Below, in pieces: positions 8,160 through 15,186 of a stretch of DNA of 15,952 bases. How positions within the stretch are numbered: the first letter of the stretch is position 1; each line of letters starts with the position of its first letter. The translations under genes were made by a program, and so were the position numbers. The DNA lies in NCBI GenBank assembly GCA_035540955.1, contig DATLFP010000137.1, forward strand, positions 1-15,952, read 5' to 3'. Source of the stretch: DATLFP01 sp035540955. GTDB taxonomy: Bacteria; Actinomycetota; Acidimicrobiia; Acidimicrobiales; CADCSY01. Below the pieces are notes generated by a model. The model was given only the letters and a program-made list of their open reading frames with translations. It searched no databases and was not told the DNA's origin.

Positions 8160-9628
8160 ACGATCAGCAAGCGGCAGCGATCCTCGCTCGCATCGACGGA
8201 CCGCGCCCGCTGCCGGCCGACCTCGAGTCGACGCTGGTCGACGAGCTGACCTCACCCGTCGCCCGGCTGGGTGTGGGCGATCAGTCCCGTGCTCTGCCGG
8301 AGGACCTGCGACGCCGGCTGGCCGCATCGCTCGCGGCGTCGACCGCGACGCCGGTCCCCGCCACGCTCCGGCGCCGGATCGAACGGGCGACCACGCGGAG
8401 GCCGGTGCTGCAGCGCGTCGCCGCGGCGGCGGCCGGCCTGCTCCTGATCGCGGGGCTGGCGGGTCTGCTGGTCACGGGCGATGACGCGCCGCTCGATGTC
8501 GCGGGACCGGCGACGACCTCGCGCCCGGGAGCCGACACCACGTCGTTGCATCCGCTCCCGGGCGCGGGCGCCAGTGTCGGTGACGCCGACGGTTCGACCG
8601 CGGGGGGACCGCCCGTGGGCACGGGCAGGCACGGACCCGAGGCGCCGCCGTTCACCGACGGCGCGGCGTCCGACGCGGTGCCCGGCGGTGCGCCGGCCGG
8701 CGCCGCCACCGCGGGGCAGACCCCGCTGCGGGTGGCGGTTGCCGGGTCGGCGACCGATGTCGACCTCGGCTTCCGGGCCTACATCGACGTCCTGAACGCT
8801 TCCGGAGGGGTTCGGGGTCGTCAGGTCGAGCTCGTCGGTGCGAGCGCGCCGGACGTGGCGGTCGGGGTGAACGTCGCCGAAGGCGCGATGAGGTCCAGTC
8901 CGCCGGGCGTGTGGTTCGAGACGGTGCACGTCGAGGACCAGCGGCTCCGGCGTGGGATCGTCGCCATGGTGAGCGCCATCGAGCGCCAGGCCCGGCTGGC
9001 GGCAGCCACGGCGTTCCCCACCGACGGCGGGGGCCGGGCCATCGTCTATGCCGGTCGGTCGGAGCCGTGGTTGACCGTGGTGCCCGACGCGATCGAGGTC
9101 GTCCTGCGAGCGCGGGGCGTGACCGTCGTGCGGATCCCCTTCGACGGCGCGATCGCGCCGGTGACCGGCGATGCCGCCTTCTTGAGCCTGGCGCCCACCG
9201 ACGTTGCGGCGTGGCTCGATGCGTTCTCCGGTTCGCCGCCACCGCGGGGGACGTGGGGGGTCGCGTCGGCGTGGCTCGACGAGCACGCGGCGGCTGCCTC
9301 CGCCGCCGGCCTCCGGGTGCTCTCGCCGTACCGCCCCGCCGGCAGCGAGGAGACCAGGTCGCTCACCGAGGCGCTCGGCGACCGGTCGCTGTCGGCCGGG
9401 GCCGTGCACGGCTGGGTGACCGGCAAGGCCGTCGCCCACCTCCTCTTCGAGAACGGCGGCACCACCGTCACCGAAGGCGACCTCGATCGGCTGATCGGCT
9501 GGGACCTCGGCTGGGCTCCGCCGTTCGAGGTGCGGGCCGGCACGCGATCGCGGACACCCGACGCTGTGCTCCTCGTCCCGACCGACGCCGGCTTCGTCGC
9601 CGACGGCGCGTTCCTGCGAGACGACTGA
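8156..9628 (+). CDS. Membrane protein: putative anti-sigma factor fused to a periplasmic-binding-protein-like sensor domain
   Basis: This 490-residue protein starts at a GTG overlapping the sigma factor stop. Four parts are visible. Residues 1-87 are hydrophilic and probably cytoplasmic, with three spaced copies of an LPxxL-type motif (17-33, 45-61, 65-78); there is no Cys/His pair, so no ZAS zinc motif. Residues 88-106 form one membrane helix. Residues 107-190 are a Gly/Pro/Ser/Thr-rich linker. From 191 on the sequence resembles branched-chain amino-acid-type substrate-binding proteins: LRVAVAGSATDVDLGFRAYI, then VLNASGGVRGRQVELV, and near the end PDAVLLVPTDAGFVADG. The position after an ECF sigma gene and the inside-TM-outside layout suggest an anti-sigma factor with an extracellular ligand sensor. 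The fold match is by eye; the anti-sigma role is inferred from context. It could instead be an unrelated membrane-anchored binding protein. Confidence 0.7.
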   Translation: MNDQQAAAILARIDGPRPLPADLESTLVDELTSPVARLGVGDQSRALPEDLRRRLAASLAASTATPVPATLRRRIERATTRRPVLQRVAAAAAGLLLIAGLAGLLVTGDDAPLDVAGPATTSRPGADTTSLHPLPGAGASVGDADGSTAGGPPVGTGRHGPEAPPFTDGAASDAVPGGAPAGAATAGQTPLRVAVAGSATDVDLGFRAYIDVLNASGGVRGRQVELVGASAPDVAVGVNVAEGAMRSSPPGVWFETVHVEDQRLRRGIVAMVSAIERQARLAAATAFPTDGGGRAIVYAGRSEPWLTVVPDAIEVVLRARGVTVVRIPFDGAIAPVTGDAAFLSLAPTDVAAWLDAFSGSPPPRGTWGVASAWLDEHAAAASAAGLRVLSPYRPAGSEETRSLTEALGDRSLSAGAVHGWVTGKAVAHLLFENGGTTVTEGDLDRLIGWDLGWAPPFEVRAGTRSRTPDAVLLVPTDAGFVADGAFLRDD

Positions 9629-9652
9629 CGTCGCTCCAAGGTGCCGGGTGGG

Positions 9653-10351
9653 TCAGCGCTCGTCGGGGACCCGGAACACGGTCTCCTCGCGGCGCTCGGC
9701 CGACGTGGCGAGGTCGAGCAGGTGGCGGGCGACGTGGGCGGGGGAGTTGAACGCGCCGGCCTCCTTGAAGCCCCGGAAGCGCTCGACGAGGGGGAACACC
9801 TCGGCCGGGGTGGCCCGGATGGCGGCCTGCATGTCGGTGTCGACGATGCCGGGGGCCACGGCATGGGCCCGCACCCACGGCTCCTCGAGCGCGATGCACT
9901 CCATCAGCCGGTCGACGCCCGCCTTGCTGGCGCAGTACGCCGACCACGCCGGGTACCCCCGCTGGGCCGCCCCCGAGGAGATGGTGACCAGGCAGCCGCT
10001 CCCGAGGGGACGGCGGTGCTCGAGGTAGGCCTGGGCGCAGTGCAGCGCCCCGAGGAGGTTGACCTCGACGACCCGCGCGAACGCCTCGGGATCGACGTCG
10101 CGGACCGGGGCGATCGGCTCGAGCAGCCCGGCGTTGCTCACCCACAGGTCGATCGGGCCCAGCTCGCCCGCGACCCGCTCGAGGAACGTCCGGACCGCCG
10201 ATCGATCGGTCACGTCGACGCCAGCCCGCACGTCGCCGACGGTGGGCTCGGTCCGGGCACAGGCCCCGACGCGGACGCCGGCATCGACGAACGCCCTGGT
10301 CAGCCCCTCGCCGAGGCCCCGGCTCGCCCCGGTGACAACGGCAACCTTCAC
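9653..10351 (-). CDS. Short-chain dehydrogenase/reductase (SDR) family oxidoreductase
   Basis: This 232-residue protein is a classical SDR that uses NAD(P)H; its substrate cannot be read from sequence. Seen: the cofactor motif TGASRGLG (residues 7-14) at the very N-terminus; NAG in VSNAGLL; the catalytic serine region VTISSGAAQ; the YxxxK pair Y139 and K143 (YCASK); and APGIVDTDM after it. GTG 10351 is chosen because it places the TGxxxGxG motif as usual, with GGAAG just upstream; longer reading would run into rplU on the other strand. The gene is divergent from rplU (42 bp between starts) and convergent with the anti-sigma-like gene (24 bp between stops). The C-terminal segment with FRGFKEAGAFNSP fits SDRs acting on small carbonyl or alcohol substrates, but nothing ties it to the neighbouring signalling cassette. 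Confidence 0.9.
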   Translation of the reverse strand: MKVAVVTGASRGLGEGLTRAFVDAGVRVGACARTEPTVGDVRAGVDVTDRSAVRTFLERVAGELGPIDLWVSNAGLLEPIAPVRDVDPEAFARVVEVNLLGALHCAQAYLEHRRPLGSGCLVTISSGAAQRGYPAWSAYCASKAGVDRLMECIALEEPWVRAHAVAPGIVDTDMQAAIRATPAEVFPLVERFRGFKEAGAFNSPAHVARHLLDLATSAERREETVFRVPDER

Positions 10352-10378
10352 GACTTCCGAATCGGATTCCACGACCGG

Positions 10379-10384
10379 TAGAGT
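10379..10384 (+). promoter_or_regulatory. Candidate -10 element (TAGAGT) before rplU
   Basis: TAGAGT fits TANNNT and ends 9 bases before the rplU ATG, so the 5' leader would be only about 2-3 bases. A poor -35 (TTCCGA, 10355-10360) lies 18 bases upstream. No Shine-Dalgarno sequence precedes the ATG, which agrees with a near-leaderless start. Confidence 0.45.
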
Positions 10385-10393
10385 TGCATCCCT

Positions 10394-10705
10394 ATGTACG
10401 CAGTCATCCAGACCGGCGGCAAGCAGGCGCGGGTCGCCGAGGGTGACCGCGTGGAGGTCGAGCTGCTCGGCGAGGAGCCGGGCGCCGAGGTCGCCTTCCG
10501 CCCCGTGCTGCTCGTCGACGGCGACACCATCGTCACCAAGCCCACCGACCTGGCGGGCGCATCGGTCGCCGGTCGGGTCATCGAGCTCACCAAGGGCCCG
10601 AAGATCCGCGGCTTCACCTACAAGAACAAGTCGAACCAGCGCCGGCGGTGGGGTCACCGCCAGAAGTACGCCCTGGTCGAGATCACCGGGATCACGAGGA
10701 AGTAG
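10394..10705 (+). CDS. rplU: 50S ribosomal protein L21
   Basis: L21 is a structural protein of the large ribosomal subunit that binds 23S rRNA. The 103 residues match the usual length. Family features are plain: MYAVIQTGGKQARVAEGDRV at the start; the central GDTIVTKPTDLAGASVAGRV; and the basic rRNA-binding stretch FTYKNKSNQRRRWGHRQKY towards the C-terminus. It is followed by rpmA after 4 bp, the usual pairing. In many actinobacteria rne lies directly upstream of rplU; here about 4.8 kb of other genes separates them. Confidence 0.98.
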   Translation: MYAVIQTGGKQARVAEGDRVEVELLGEEPGAEVAFRPVLLVDGDTIVTKPTDLAGASVAGRVIELTKGPKIRGFTYKNKSNQRRRWGHRQKYALVEITGITRK

Positions 10706-10709
10706 CGCC

Positions 10710-10976
10710 ATGTCGAAGACCAAGGGCGGCGGCTCCACCAGGAACGGCCGGGACTCCGCAGCGCAGCGCCTCGGCGTGAAGCGCTTCGACGGTCAGCTGG
10801 TGACCGCCGGTTCGATCATCGTGCGCCAGCGGGGCACGAAGTTCCACCCGGGCGAGAACGTCGGCCGGGGCAGCGACGACACCCTGTTCGCCACCGCCGA
10901 CGGCACCGTCAAGTTCGGTCAGCGCAAGGGCCGCAAGCTCGTCGACATCCTGCCGGTCACCGACCAGCCGTCCTGA
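10710..10976 (+). CDS. rpmA: 50S ribosomal protein L27
   Basis: L27 is a large-subunit protein whose N-terminal tail reaches the peptidyl transferase centre. The 88 residues show the hallmark KGGGSTRNGRDSAAQRLGVK, then the IIVRQRGTKFHPGENVGRG core. The N-terminus MSKTKGGGS is short, with no cleavable extension of the Firmicutes type. GAGGA at 10696-10700 is a good ribosome binding site at normal distance. The last 20 bp overlap the 3' end of the convergent methyltransferase gene. Confidence 0.98.
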   Translation: MSKTKGGGSTRNGRDSAAQRLGVKRFDGQLVTAGSIIVRQRGTKFHPGENVGRGSDDTLFATADGTVKFGQRKGRKLVDILPVTDQPS

Positions 10977-11685
10977 GCGCTCGGGGCGCCGTTCGGCGCC
11001 CGGTCAGCAGGCCCCGGGGACGGGTCTCGCTCGGTTCGTCGATGGTGGTGGCCAGGCCGGCCGCCTCGAACGCGTCGCGGTACTGGTCCCAGGTGAAGAG
11101 GCCGACCTCGTGGCGCTCGGCGAGGTGCTCGATGCCCTCGGCGGTGCCGACCAGGTAGCGGAACTCGATGGTGCTGATGTCGCCCTCGACGGTGATGCGG
11201 CTCATGCGGGTGACCTGCAACCCCGGCGCCTCGGCGTGGACGGCGCTGATCCGCCCCTCGACGATCACCTCGCGCTGCAGCCACGGCTCGACGAGCAGCG
11301 TGCCGCCCGGGTTCAGGTGGTCGACCATGGCCGCCACCGCTTGCCGGAGCCGCGCTTCGGTGCGGGCATAGCCGATCGAGGAGAACATGCAGATCACCGC
11401 GTCGAAGGTGCGGCCGAGGTCGAAGCCGGTCATGTCGGCGACCTCGATGGCGAGCCCCGGGCACCGGTCGCGGGCGATCGCCACCATGGTCGGGTCGAGG
11501 TCGATGCCGGCGCACTCGAACCGGTCGCGGAGGTGGGCGAGGTGCAGCCCGGTGCCGCAGGCGACGTCGAGGAGCGACCGGGCATCGGGCAGGCGAGCGG
11601 CGATCGAGTCGGCCGCGGCCGCGTAGTCGATCCCCACGGCCTCGGCGTAGATCAGGTCGTAGTACCTGGCTGACTTGTCGAACAC
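10957..11685 (-). CDS. Class I SAM-dependent methyltransferase
   Basis: This 242-residue protein carries a class I S-adenosylmethionine-binding fold; the methyl acceptor is unknown. Motif I is LLDVACGTGLHLAHL (about residues 38-52), followed by the acidic motif AGIDLDPTMVAIAR, then ADMTGFDLGRTFDAVICMF and SSIGYA. The post-motif NPGGTLLVEPWL is also typical. The N-terminus FDKSARYYDLIYAEAVGIDY resembles enzymes often annotated as N,N-dimethyltransferases of amino sugars, but no sugar-pathway genes are near, so I leave the substrate open. The start is GTG 11685 with GGTGGGG upstream. It follows the dGTPase-family gene on the same strand after 45 bp with a strong hairpin between them. The 3' end overlaps rpmA by 20 bp on the opposite strand. 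Confidence 0.88.
   Translation of the reverse strand: MFDKSARYYDLIYAEAVGIDYAAAADSIAARLPDARSLLDVACGTGLHLAHLRDRFECAGIDLDPTMVAIARDRCPGLAIEVADMTGFDLGRTFDAVICMFSSIGYARTEARLRQAVAAMVDHLNPGGTLLVEPWLQREVIVEGRISAVHAEAPGLQVTRMSRITVEGDISTIEFRYLVGTAEGIEHLAERHEVGLFTWDQYRDAFEAAGLATTIDEPSETRPRGLLTGRRTAPRALRTAGR
10984..11001 (+). terminator. GC-rich hairpin after rpmA, likely terminator
   Basis: GGGCGCC and GGCGCCC are perfect 7-bp arms around a GTTC loop, beginning 7 bases after the rpmA stop. No T-run follows, so this would be a U-poor actinobacterial terminator or a pause/stability hairpin. It lies inside the C-terminal coding part of the convergent methyltransferase gene. Confidence 0.5.
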
Positions 11686-11705
11686 CGGCGCCCCACCGCT
11701 GCTCG

Positions 11706-11724
11706 CCGGCGCGCTGCGCGCCGG
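11706..11724 (-). terminator. Perfect 8-bp stem hairpin between dGTPase and methyltransferase genes
   Basis: CCGGCGCG and CGCGCCGG form a perfect stem with a 3-base loop, 6 bases past the stop of the dGTPase-family gene in its direction of transcription. No T-run follows. It could end that transcript, or lower expression of the methyltransferase gene downstream on the same strand. Confidence 0.5.
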
Positions 11725-11730
11725 ACCCGA

Positions 11731-12792
11731 CTACAGCGACTGTGGCAGCCGCCTCGGGTTCCAGCCCAGCGATTTCACGGCGGTGCCGAACGCGAAACGG
11801 TCGGTCATGCCGGCGACGTAGGTGACGGCGCCCTCGATGCCCCGCTCCGGTTCGAAGTGCTCGACCAGCGCTCGTAGCACGTCGATGACCAGCGCGCCCT
11901 GCTCACGCGACGACGGCCGCAGGTAGATCCGGTCGTAGTTGAACGCCCGGAAGGCGGCCAGTGCATCGGCCATCTCCGGCGCCATGCCCACCCGCCCGGT
12001 GGCGGCGATCCCCTCGAGCACGGCGCCGATGAACGACGACAGCTGCGTGCGACGGTCGCCGCCACACCGCTCGCGCACGAGCGCGGGCAGGTGCGAGGGA
12101 TCGACGATCCCCGCCGACACGGCGTCCTCGAAGTCGTGGCACACGTAGGCGATCCGGTCGGCCCAGGAGACGACCTCGCCCTCCGGGGTGGACGGGGCGG
12201 GGCGCGACCACGAGTGGTTGCGGATGCCGTCGAGGGTCTCGGCGCACAGGTTGAGGTCGGCCAGCACCACGTCGGCCCCCCGGACGGCGTGGTCGTACCC
12301 GCCGTCGACGTACGGGCTGAGCGCGTCCTCGCTGGCGTGGCCGCCCGGCCCGTGGCCGCAGTCGTGACCGAGGGCGATCGCCTCGGTGAGGGCGACGTTG
12401 AGGCGGGCGGCGCGGGCGATCGAGGTCGCCACCTGCGCCACCTCGAGCGCGTGGGTGAGGCGGGTGCGCTGGTGGTCGTCGGGAAAGACGAACACCTGGG
12501 TCTTGCCGGCCAGCCGCCGGAAGGCGCTGCCGTGGAGGATGCGGTCGCGGTCTCGCTCGAAGCACGTGCGGTGCGGGTCGGGCTCCTCCTCGATGGCGCG
12601 GTGTCCGCTGCCCACCGCCCGGGTGGCGCCCGGCGCCAGGAGCTCGCCCTCGGCCGCCTCGCGGGCGCCGCGGTCGAAGGGGTCGACGGCGCCCACCTCG
12701 GTGCCGCCGTCGGCATGGGCCAGCCGCAGCTCGGCGCCGCCGTGACCGGCCATGGTCGAGGCCCAGCGCCGCTCCCGATCCGTCGCCTCCAC
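11731..12792 (-). CDS. dgt: Deoxyguanosinetriphosphate triphosphohydrolase-like HD protein
   Basis: Members of this family hydrolyse dNTPs to the nucleoside and triphosphate and help keep dNTP pools balanced. The 353-residue protein has the expected signature CFERDRDRILHGSAFRRLAG and KTQVFVFPDDHQRTRLTHAL. The HD-domain metal ligands are visible: H114 (RLTHALEV), H143-D144 (GHDCGHGPGGH) and D212 (WADRIAY). GTG 12792 is chosen because a -10-like TACCGT sits 6 bases upstream on this strand, which suits a leaderless start; ATG 12753 (340 residues) is the alternative, and both keep all motifs. The length is shorter than E. coli Dgt and fits the dGTPase-like class of many bacteria. It is divergent from obg across 54 bp. 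Confidence 0.9.
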   Translation of the reverse strand: MEATDRERRWASTMAGHGGAELRLAHADGGTEVGAVDPFDRGAREAAEGELLAPGATRAVGSGHRAIEEEPDPHRTCFERDRDRILHGSAFRRLAGKTQVFVFPDDHQRTRLTHALEVAQVATSIARAARLNVALTEAIALGHDCGHGPGGHASEDALSPYVDGGYDHAVRGADVVLADLNLCAETLDGIRNHSWSRPAPSTPEGEVVSWADRIAYVCHDFEDAVSAGIVDPSHLPALVRERCGGDRRTQLSSFIGAVLEGIAATGRVGMAPEMADALAAFRAFNYDRIYLRPSSREQGALVIDVLRALVEHFEPERGIEGAVTYVAGMTDRFAFGTAVKSLGWNPRRLPQSL

Positions 12793-12798
12793 GTGATC

Positions 12799-12804
12799 AC
12801 GGTA
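12799..12804 (-). promoter_or_regulatory. Candidate -10 element (TACCGT) for the dGTPase gene
   Basis: On the minus strand TACCGT ends 6 bases before GTG 12792, so transcription would begin at the start codon itself. No Shine-Dalgarno sequence is seen. A clear -35 is not visible. It lies in the 54-bp gap shared with the obg promoter. Confidence 0.45.
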
Positions 12805-12832
12805 TCGAGACGGTGCGACAGCATCGGCCCCG

Positions 12833-12838
12833 TAGCGT
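12833..12838 (+). promoter_or_regulatory. Candidate -10 element (TAGCGT) for obg
   Basis: TAGCGT fits TANNNT and ends 8 bases before the obg GTG, so transcription would begin within a base or two of the start codon. The bases between (TGAGCACC) hold no convincing ribosome binding site. A clear -35 is not visible. Confidence 0.45.
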
Positions 12839-12846
12839 TGAGCACC

Positions 12847-14079
12847 GTGTCCGGGTTCGTCGACGAGAGCGGCCTCCATGTGAAGGCCGGCGACGGCGGG
12901 GCCGGCCAGGTCTCGTACCGCCGCGAGGCCCACGTGCCCAAGGGCGGGCCTGACGGCGGCGACGGCGGCAAGGGCGGCGACGTCTGGCTCGTCGCCGACC
13001 GCAACGTCGCCTCCCTCGTGGGGTTCAAGGACCACCCCCACCGGCGGGCCGACAACGGCGCCCACGGCGGGAGCAAGAAGGCCCACGGCCGGCGGGGCGC
13101 CGACCTCTTCGTCCCCGTCCCCGAGGGCACGGTGATCAAGGACCAGAGCGGCCGGGTCATCGCCGACCTGGTGGCCGAGGGCGACCGGTTCCTCGCCGCC
13201 GAGGGCGGCCGCGGCGGCCGGGGCAACGCGTCGTTCCTGAGCAACCGGCGGCGGGCCCCGTCCTTCGCCGAGCAGGGCGAGGTCGGCCAGGAGCGGTGGC
13301 TGCGCATGGAGCTCAAGCTCTTGGCCGACGTCGCCATCGTCGGGTTCCCCAACGCCGGCAAGAGCACCCTGATCGCCGCGATCTCGGCGGCCAAGCCCAA
13401 GATCGCCGACTACCCCTTCACCACGTTGGTCCCGAACCTCGGCGTCGTCCGCATGGAGGACGGCTTCGAGATGGTCGTGGCCGACATCCCCGGGCTCATC
13501 GAGGGGGCGGCCGAGGGCAAGGGCCTGGGCCATCAGTTCCTGCGCCACGTCGAGCGGGCGCGGGTGCTGCTCGTGCTGCTCGACCTCGCTGCCGACGAGG
13601 AGCAGACCCCGGCCGAGCAGCAGCAGGTCCTGCTCCAGGAGCTGGGCCGCTACGAGCCCGAGCTGCTGGCCCGGCCTCGCCTGGCAGTCGGCTCGAAGGC
13701 CGACGTCGGCGGCCACGACTTCGACGGCCCCGCCCTCTCGGCGGTCACCGGCGAGGGCGTGCGGGAGGTGGTCGGCGCCCTCGCCGACCTCGTGCGCGAG
13801 GCGCGGGCGACCCAGCCGGCTCCGGTCGCCTACGCCGTGCACCGTCCGGCCGCCGAGTCGTTCCGGATCGAGCGCGACGACCGCGGCGCGTTCGTCGTCG
13901 TCGGACGCGAGGCCGAACGCGCCGTCGCCCTCAACGACCTCACCAACCCCGAGGCCCTCGGGGTGGCCCAGGATCGCCTCAAGCGGCTCGGCGTCGATCG
14001 GGCGCTGGCCCGGGCCGGGGCCAAGCAGGGCGATCAGGTCCGCATCGGCCGGCTCACCTTCGACTACGACGAGGGATGA
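12847..14079 (+). CDS. obg: GTPase Obg/CgtA
   Basis: Obg is an essential GTPase linked to late assembly of the large ribosomal subunit and stress responses. The 410 residues hold three domains. The Gly-rich Obg fold (1-158) has FVDESGLHVKAGDGGAGQVS and PKGGPDGGDGGKGGDVW. The GTPase domain has G1 GFPNAGKS (166-173), G3 DIPG (213-216), a G4 element reading SKAD (283-286) instead of NKxD, and G5 SAVTGEG (298-304). The C-terminal OCT domain (about 320-408) ends in DQVRIGRLTFDYDEG. GTG 12847 is chosen because the Obg fold starts there and a -10-like hexamer lies just upstream; the frame is open further upstream, but only as the shadow of the divergent gene. proB follows 1 bp after the stop. The G4 change is odd but leaves Lys and Asp. 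Confidence 0.97.
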   Translation: MSGFVDESGLHVKAGDGGAGQVSYRREAHVPKGGPDGGDGGKGGDVWLVADRNVASLVGFKDHPHRRADNGAHGGSKKAHGRRGADLFVPVPEGTVIKDQSGRVIADLVAEGDRFLAAEGGRGGRGNASFLSNRRRAPSFAEQGEVGQERWLRMELKLLADVAIVGFPNAGKSTLIAAISAAKPKIADYPFTTLVPNLGVVRMEDGFEMVVADIPGLIEGAAEGKGLGHQFLRHVERARVLLVLLDLAADEEQTPAEQQQVLLQELGRYEPELLARPRLAVGSKADVGGHDFDGPALSAVTGEGVREVVGALADLVREARATQPAPVAYAVHRPAAESFRIERDDRGAFVVVGREAERAVALNDLTNPEALGVAQDRLKRLGVDRALARAGAKQGDQVRIGRLTFDYDEG

Positions 14080-14080
14080 C

Positions 14081-15175
14081 ATGAGCACCGTCGTGGTCAA
14101 GATCGGGACGTCGTCGATCACCGACGACTCGGGCGCCATCCACGCGCCGTCGGTCGAGAAGCTGTGCGACGAGGTGGCCGCCCTGCGCGCCGAGGGGCAC
14201 CGCCTGGTCGTGGTCACGAGCGGCGCCATCGCCGCCGGCCTGCCTGCGCTCGGCATGCAGCGGCGGGACGCGCCCGACGTGCAGACCCTGCAGGCGGTGT
14301 CCGCCATCGGCCAGCCCCGCCTGCTCCGGGTCTACGAGGACGCGTTCGCCGCCCACGGCATCGTGACCGGGCAGGTGCTGCTGACCCCGCTCGACTTCAT
14401 GCTGCGCCAGCAGTACCTGCACGCCCGGGACACCCTGCAGCGGCTCCTGGCGCTCGGGGCGATGCCCATCGTCAACGAGAACGACGCGCTCGCCGACGAC
14501 GAGATCCGCTTCGGTGACAACGACCGCATCGCCGCGCTCGTCGCCCACCTCGTGGGGGCCGACCTGCTCGTGCTCCTCACCGACGCCGCCGGTCTCTTCA
14601 CCGCCGATCCACGACTCGACACCGGGGCCTCCCTGATCGAGGAGATCATCGAGGTCGACGCCCAGCTCGAGGCGGTCGCCGGCGGGACCGGCACCGACCG
14701 GGGGAGTGGCGGCATGGCCTCGAAGCTCGCGGCGGCGAAGATCGCGGCGTGGTCCGGCGTTCGGGCCGTCATCGCCGGGGCCGACCGGCCCGGCGTGCTC
14801 AGCGACGCGGTGGCCGGGGTTCCCGGCACGGGAACGGTCGTGCGGCCCCGCGAGCGCCGGCTCCCGGCCCGCGAGCTGTGGATCGCGTTCGCGGTGGGGG
14901 CGGCGGGCACGGTCACCGTGGACGAGGGAGCACGGCGGGCGCTCATCGAGCGCAGCGTGTCGCTGCTGCCCGCCGGTGTGGTGGGGAGCGCCGGCCGGTT
15001 CGCGGCGGGCGAGGCGGTGGAGATCCTGGGCCCCGACGGTCGCCCGTTCGCGAAGGGGTTGGTGCGGGTGGACAGCACCACGCTCGCCGCCGTCGCCGGG
15101 CGGCGGACGGCGGACCTGCCCGAGGGGGTCCCGCACGAGGTCGTGCACCGCGACGACCTCGTCGTCCTGCCCTGA
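14081..15175 (+). CDS. proB: Glutamate 5-kinase with C-terminal PUA domain
   Basis: ProB phosphorylates L-glutamate to glutamyl-5-phosphate, the first step of proline synthesis, and is usually inhibited by proline. The 364 residues match the long form of the family. The amino-acid kinase domain shows VVKIGTSSIT (4-13), VVTSGAIAAGLPALG, PIVNENDALADDEIRFGDND, LLTDAAGLFTADPR and the GSGGMASKLAAA element. A PUA domain follows from about residue 275 (GTVTVDEGARRAL to the C-terminus). GAGGG lies 5 bases before the ATG, and the start is 1 bp past the obg stop, so the two genes form an operon. proA is not in the window. A strong hairpin follows the stop. Confidence 0.97.
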   Translation: MSTVVVKIGTSSITDDSGAIHAPSVEKLCDEVAALRAEGHRLVVVTSGAIAAGLPALGMQRRDAPDVQTLQAVSAIGQPRLLRVYEDAFAAHGIVTGQVLLTPLDFMLRQQYLHARDTLQRLLALGAMPIVNENDALADDEIRFGDNDRIAALVAHLVGADLLVLLTDAAGLFTADPRLDTGASLIEEIIEVDAQLEAVAGGTGTDRGSGGMASKLAAAKIAAWSGVRAVIAGADRPGVLSDAVAGVPGTGTVVRPRERRLPARELWIAFAVGAAGTVTVDEGARRALIERSVSLLPAGVVGSAGRFAAGEAVEILGPDGRPFAKGLVRVDSTTLAAVAGRRTADLPEGVPHEVVHRDDLVVLP

Positions 15176-15186
15176 CCCCGGACGCG

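Noticed and set aside
12091..12846. Upstream extension of the obg reading frame
   Set aside because: It is the shadow of the divergent dGTPase gene; the Obg fold begins at GTG 12847 next to a promoter-like hexamer.
12793..14307. Upstream extension of the dGTPase reading frame on the minus strand
   Set aside because: It lies antisense to obg and the start of proB and has no family similarity; the family sequence begins after 12792.
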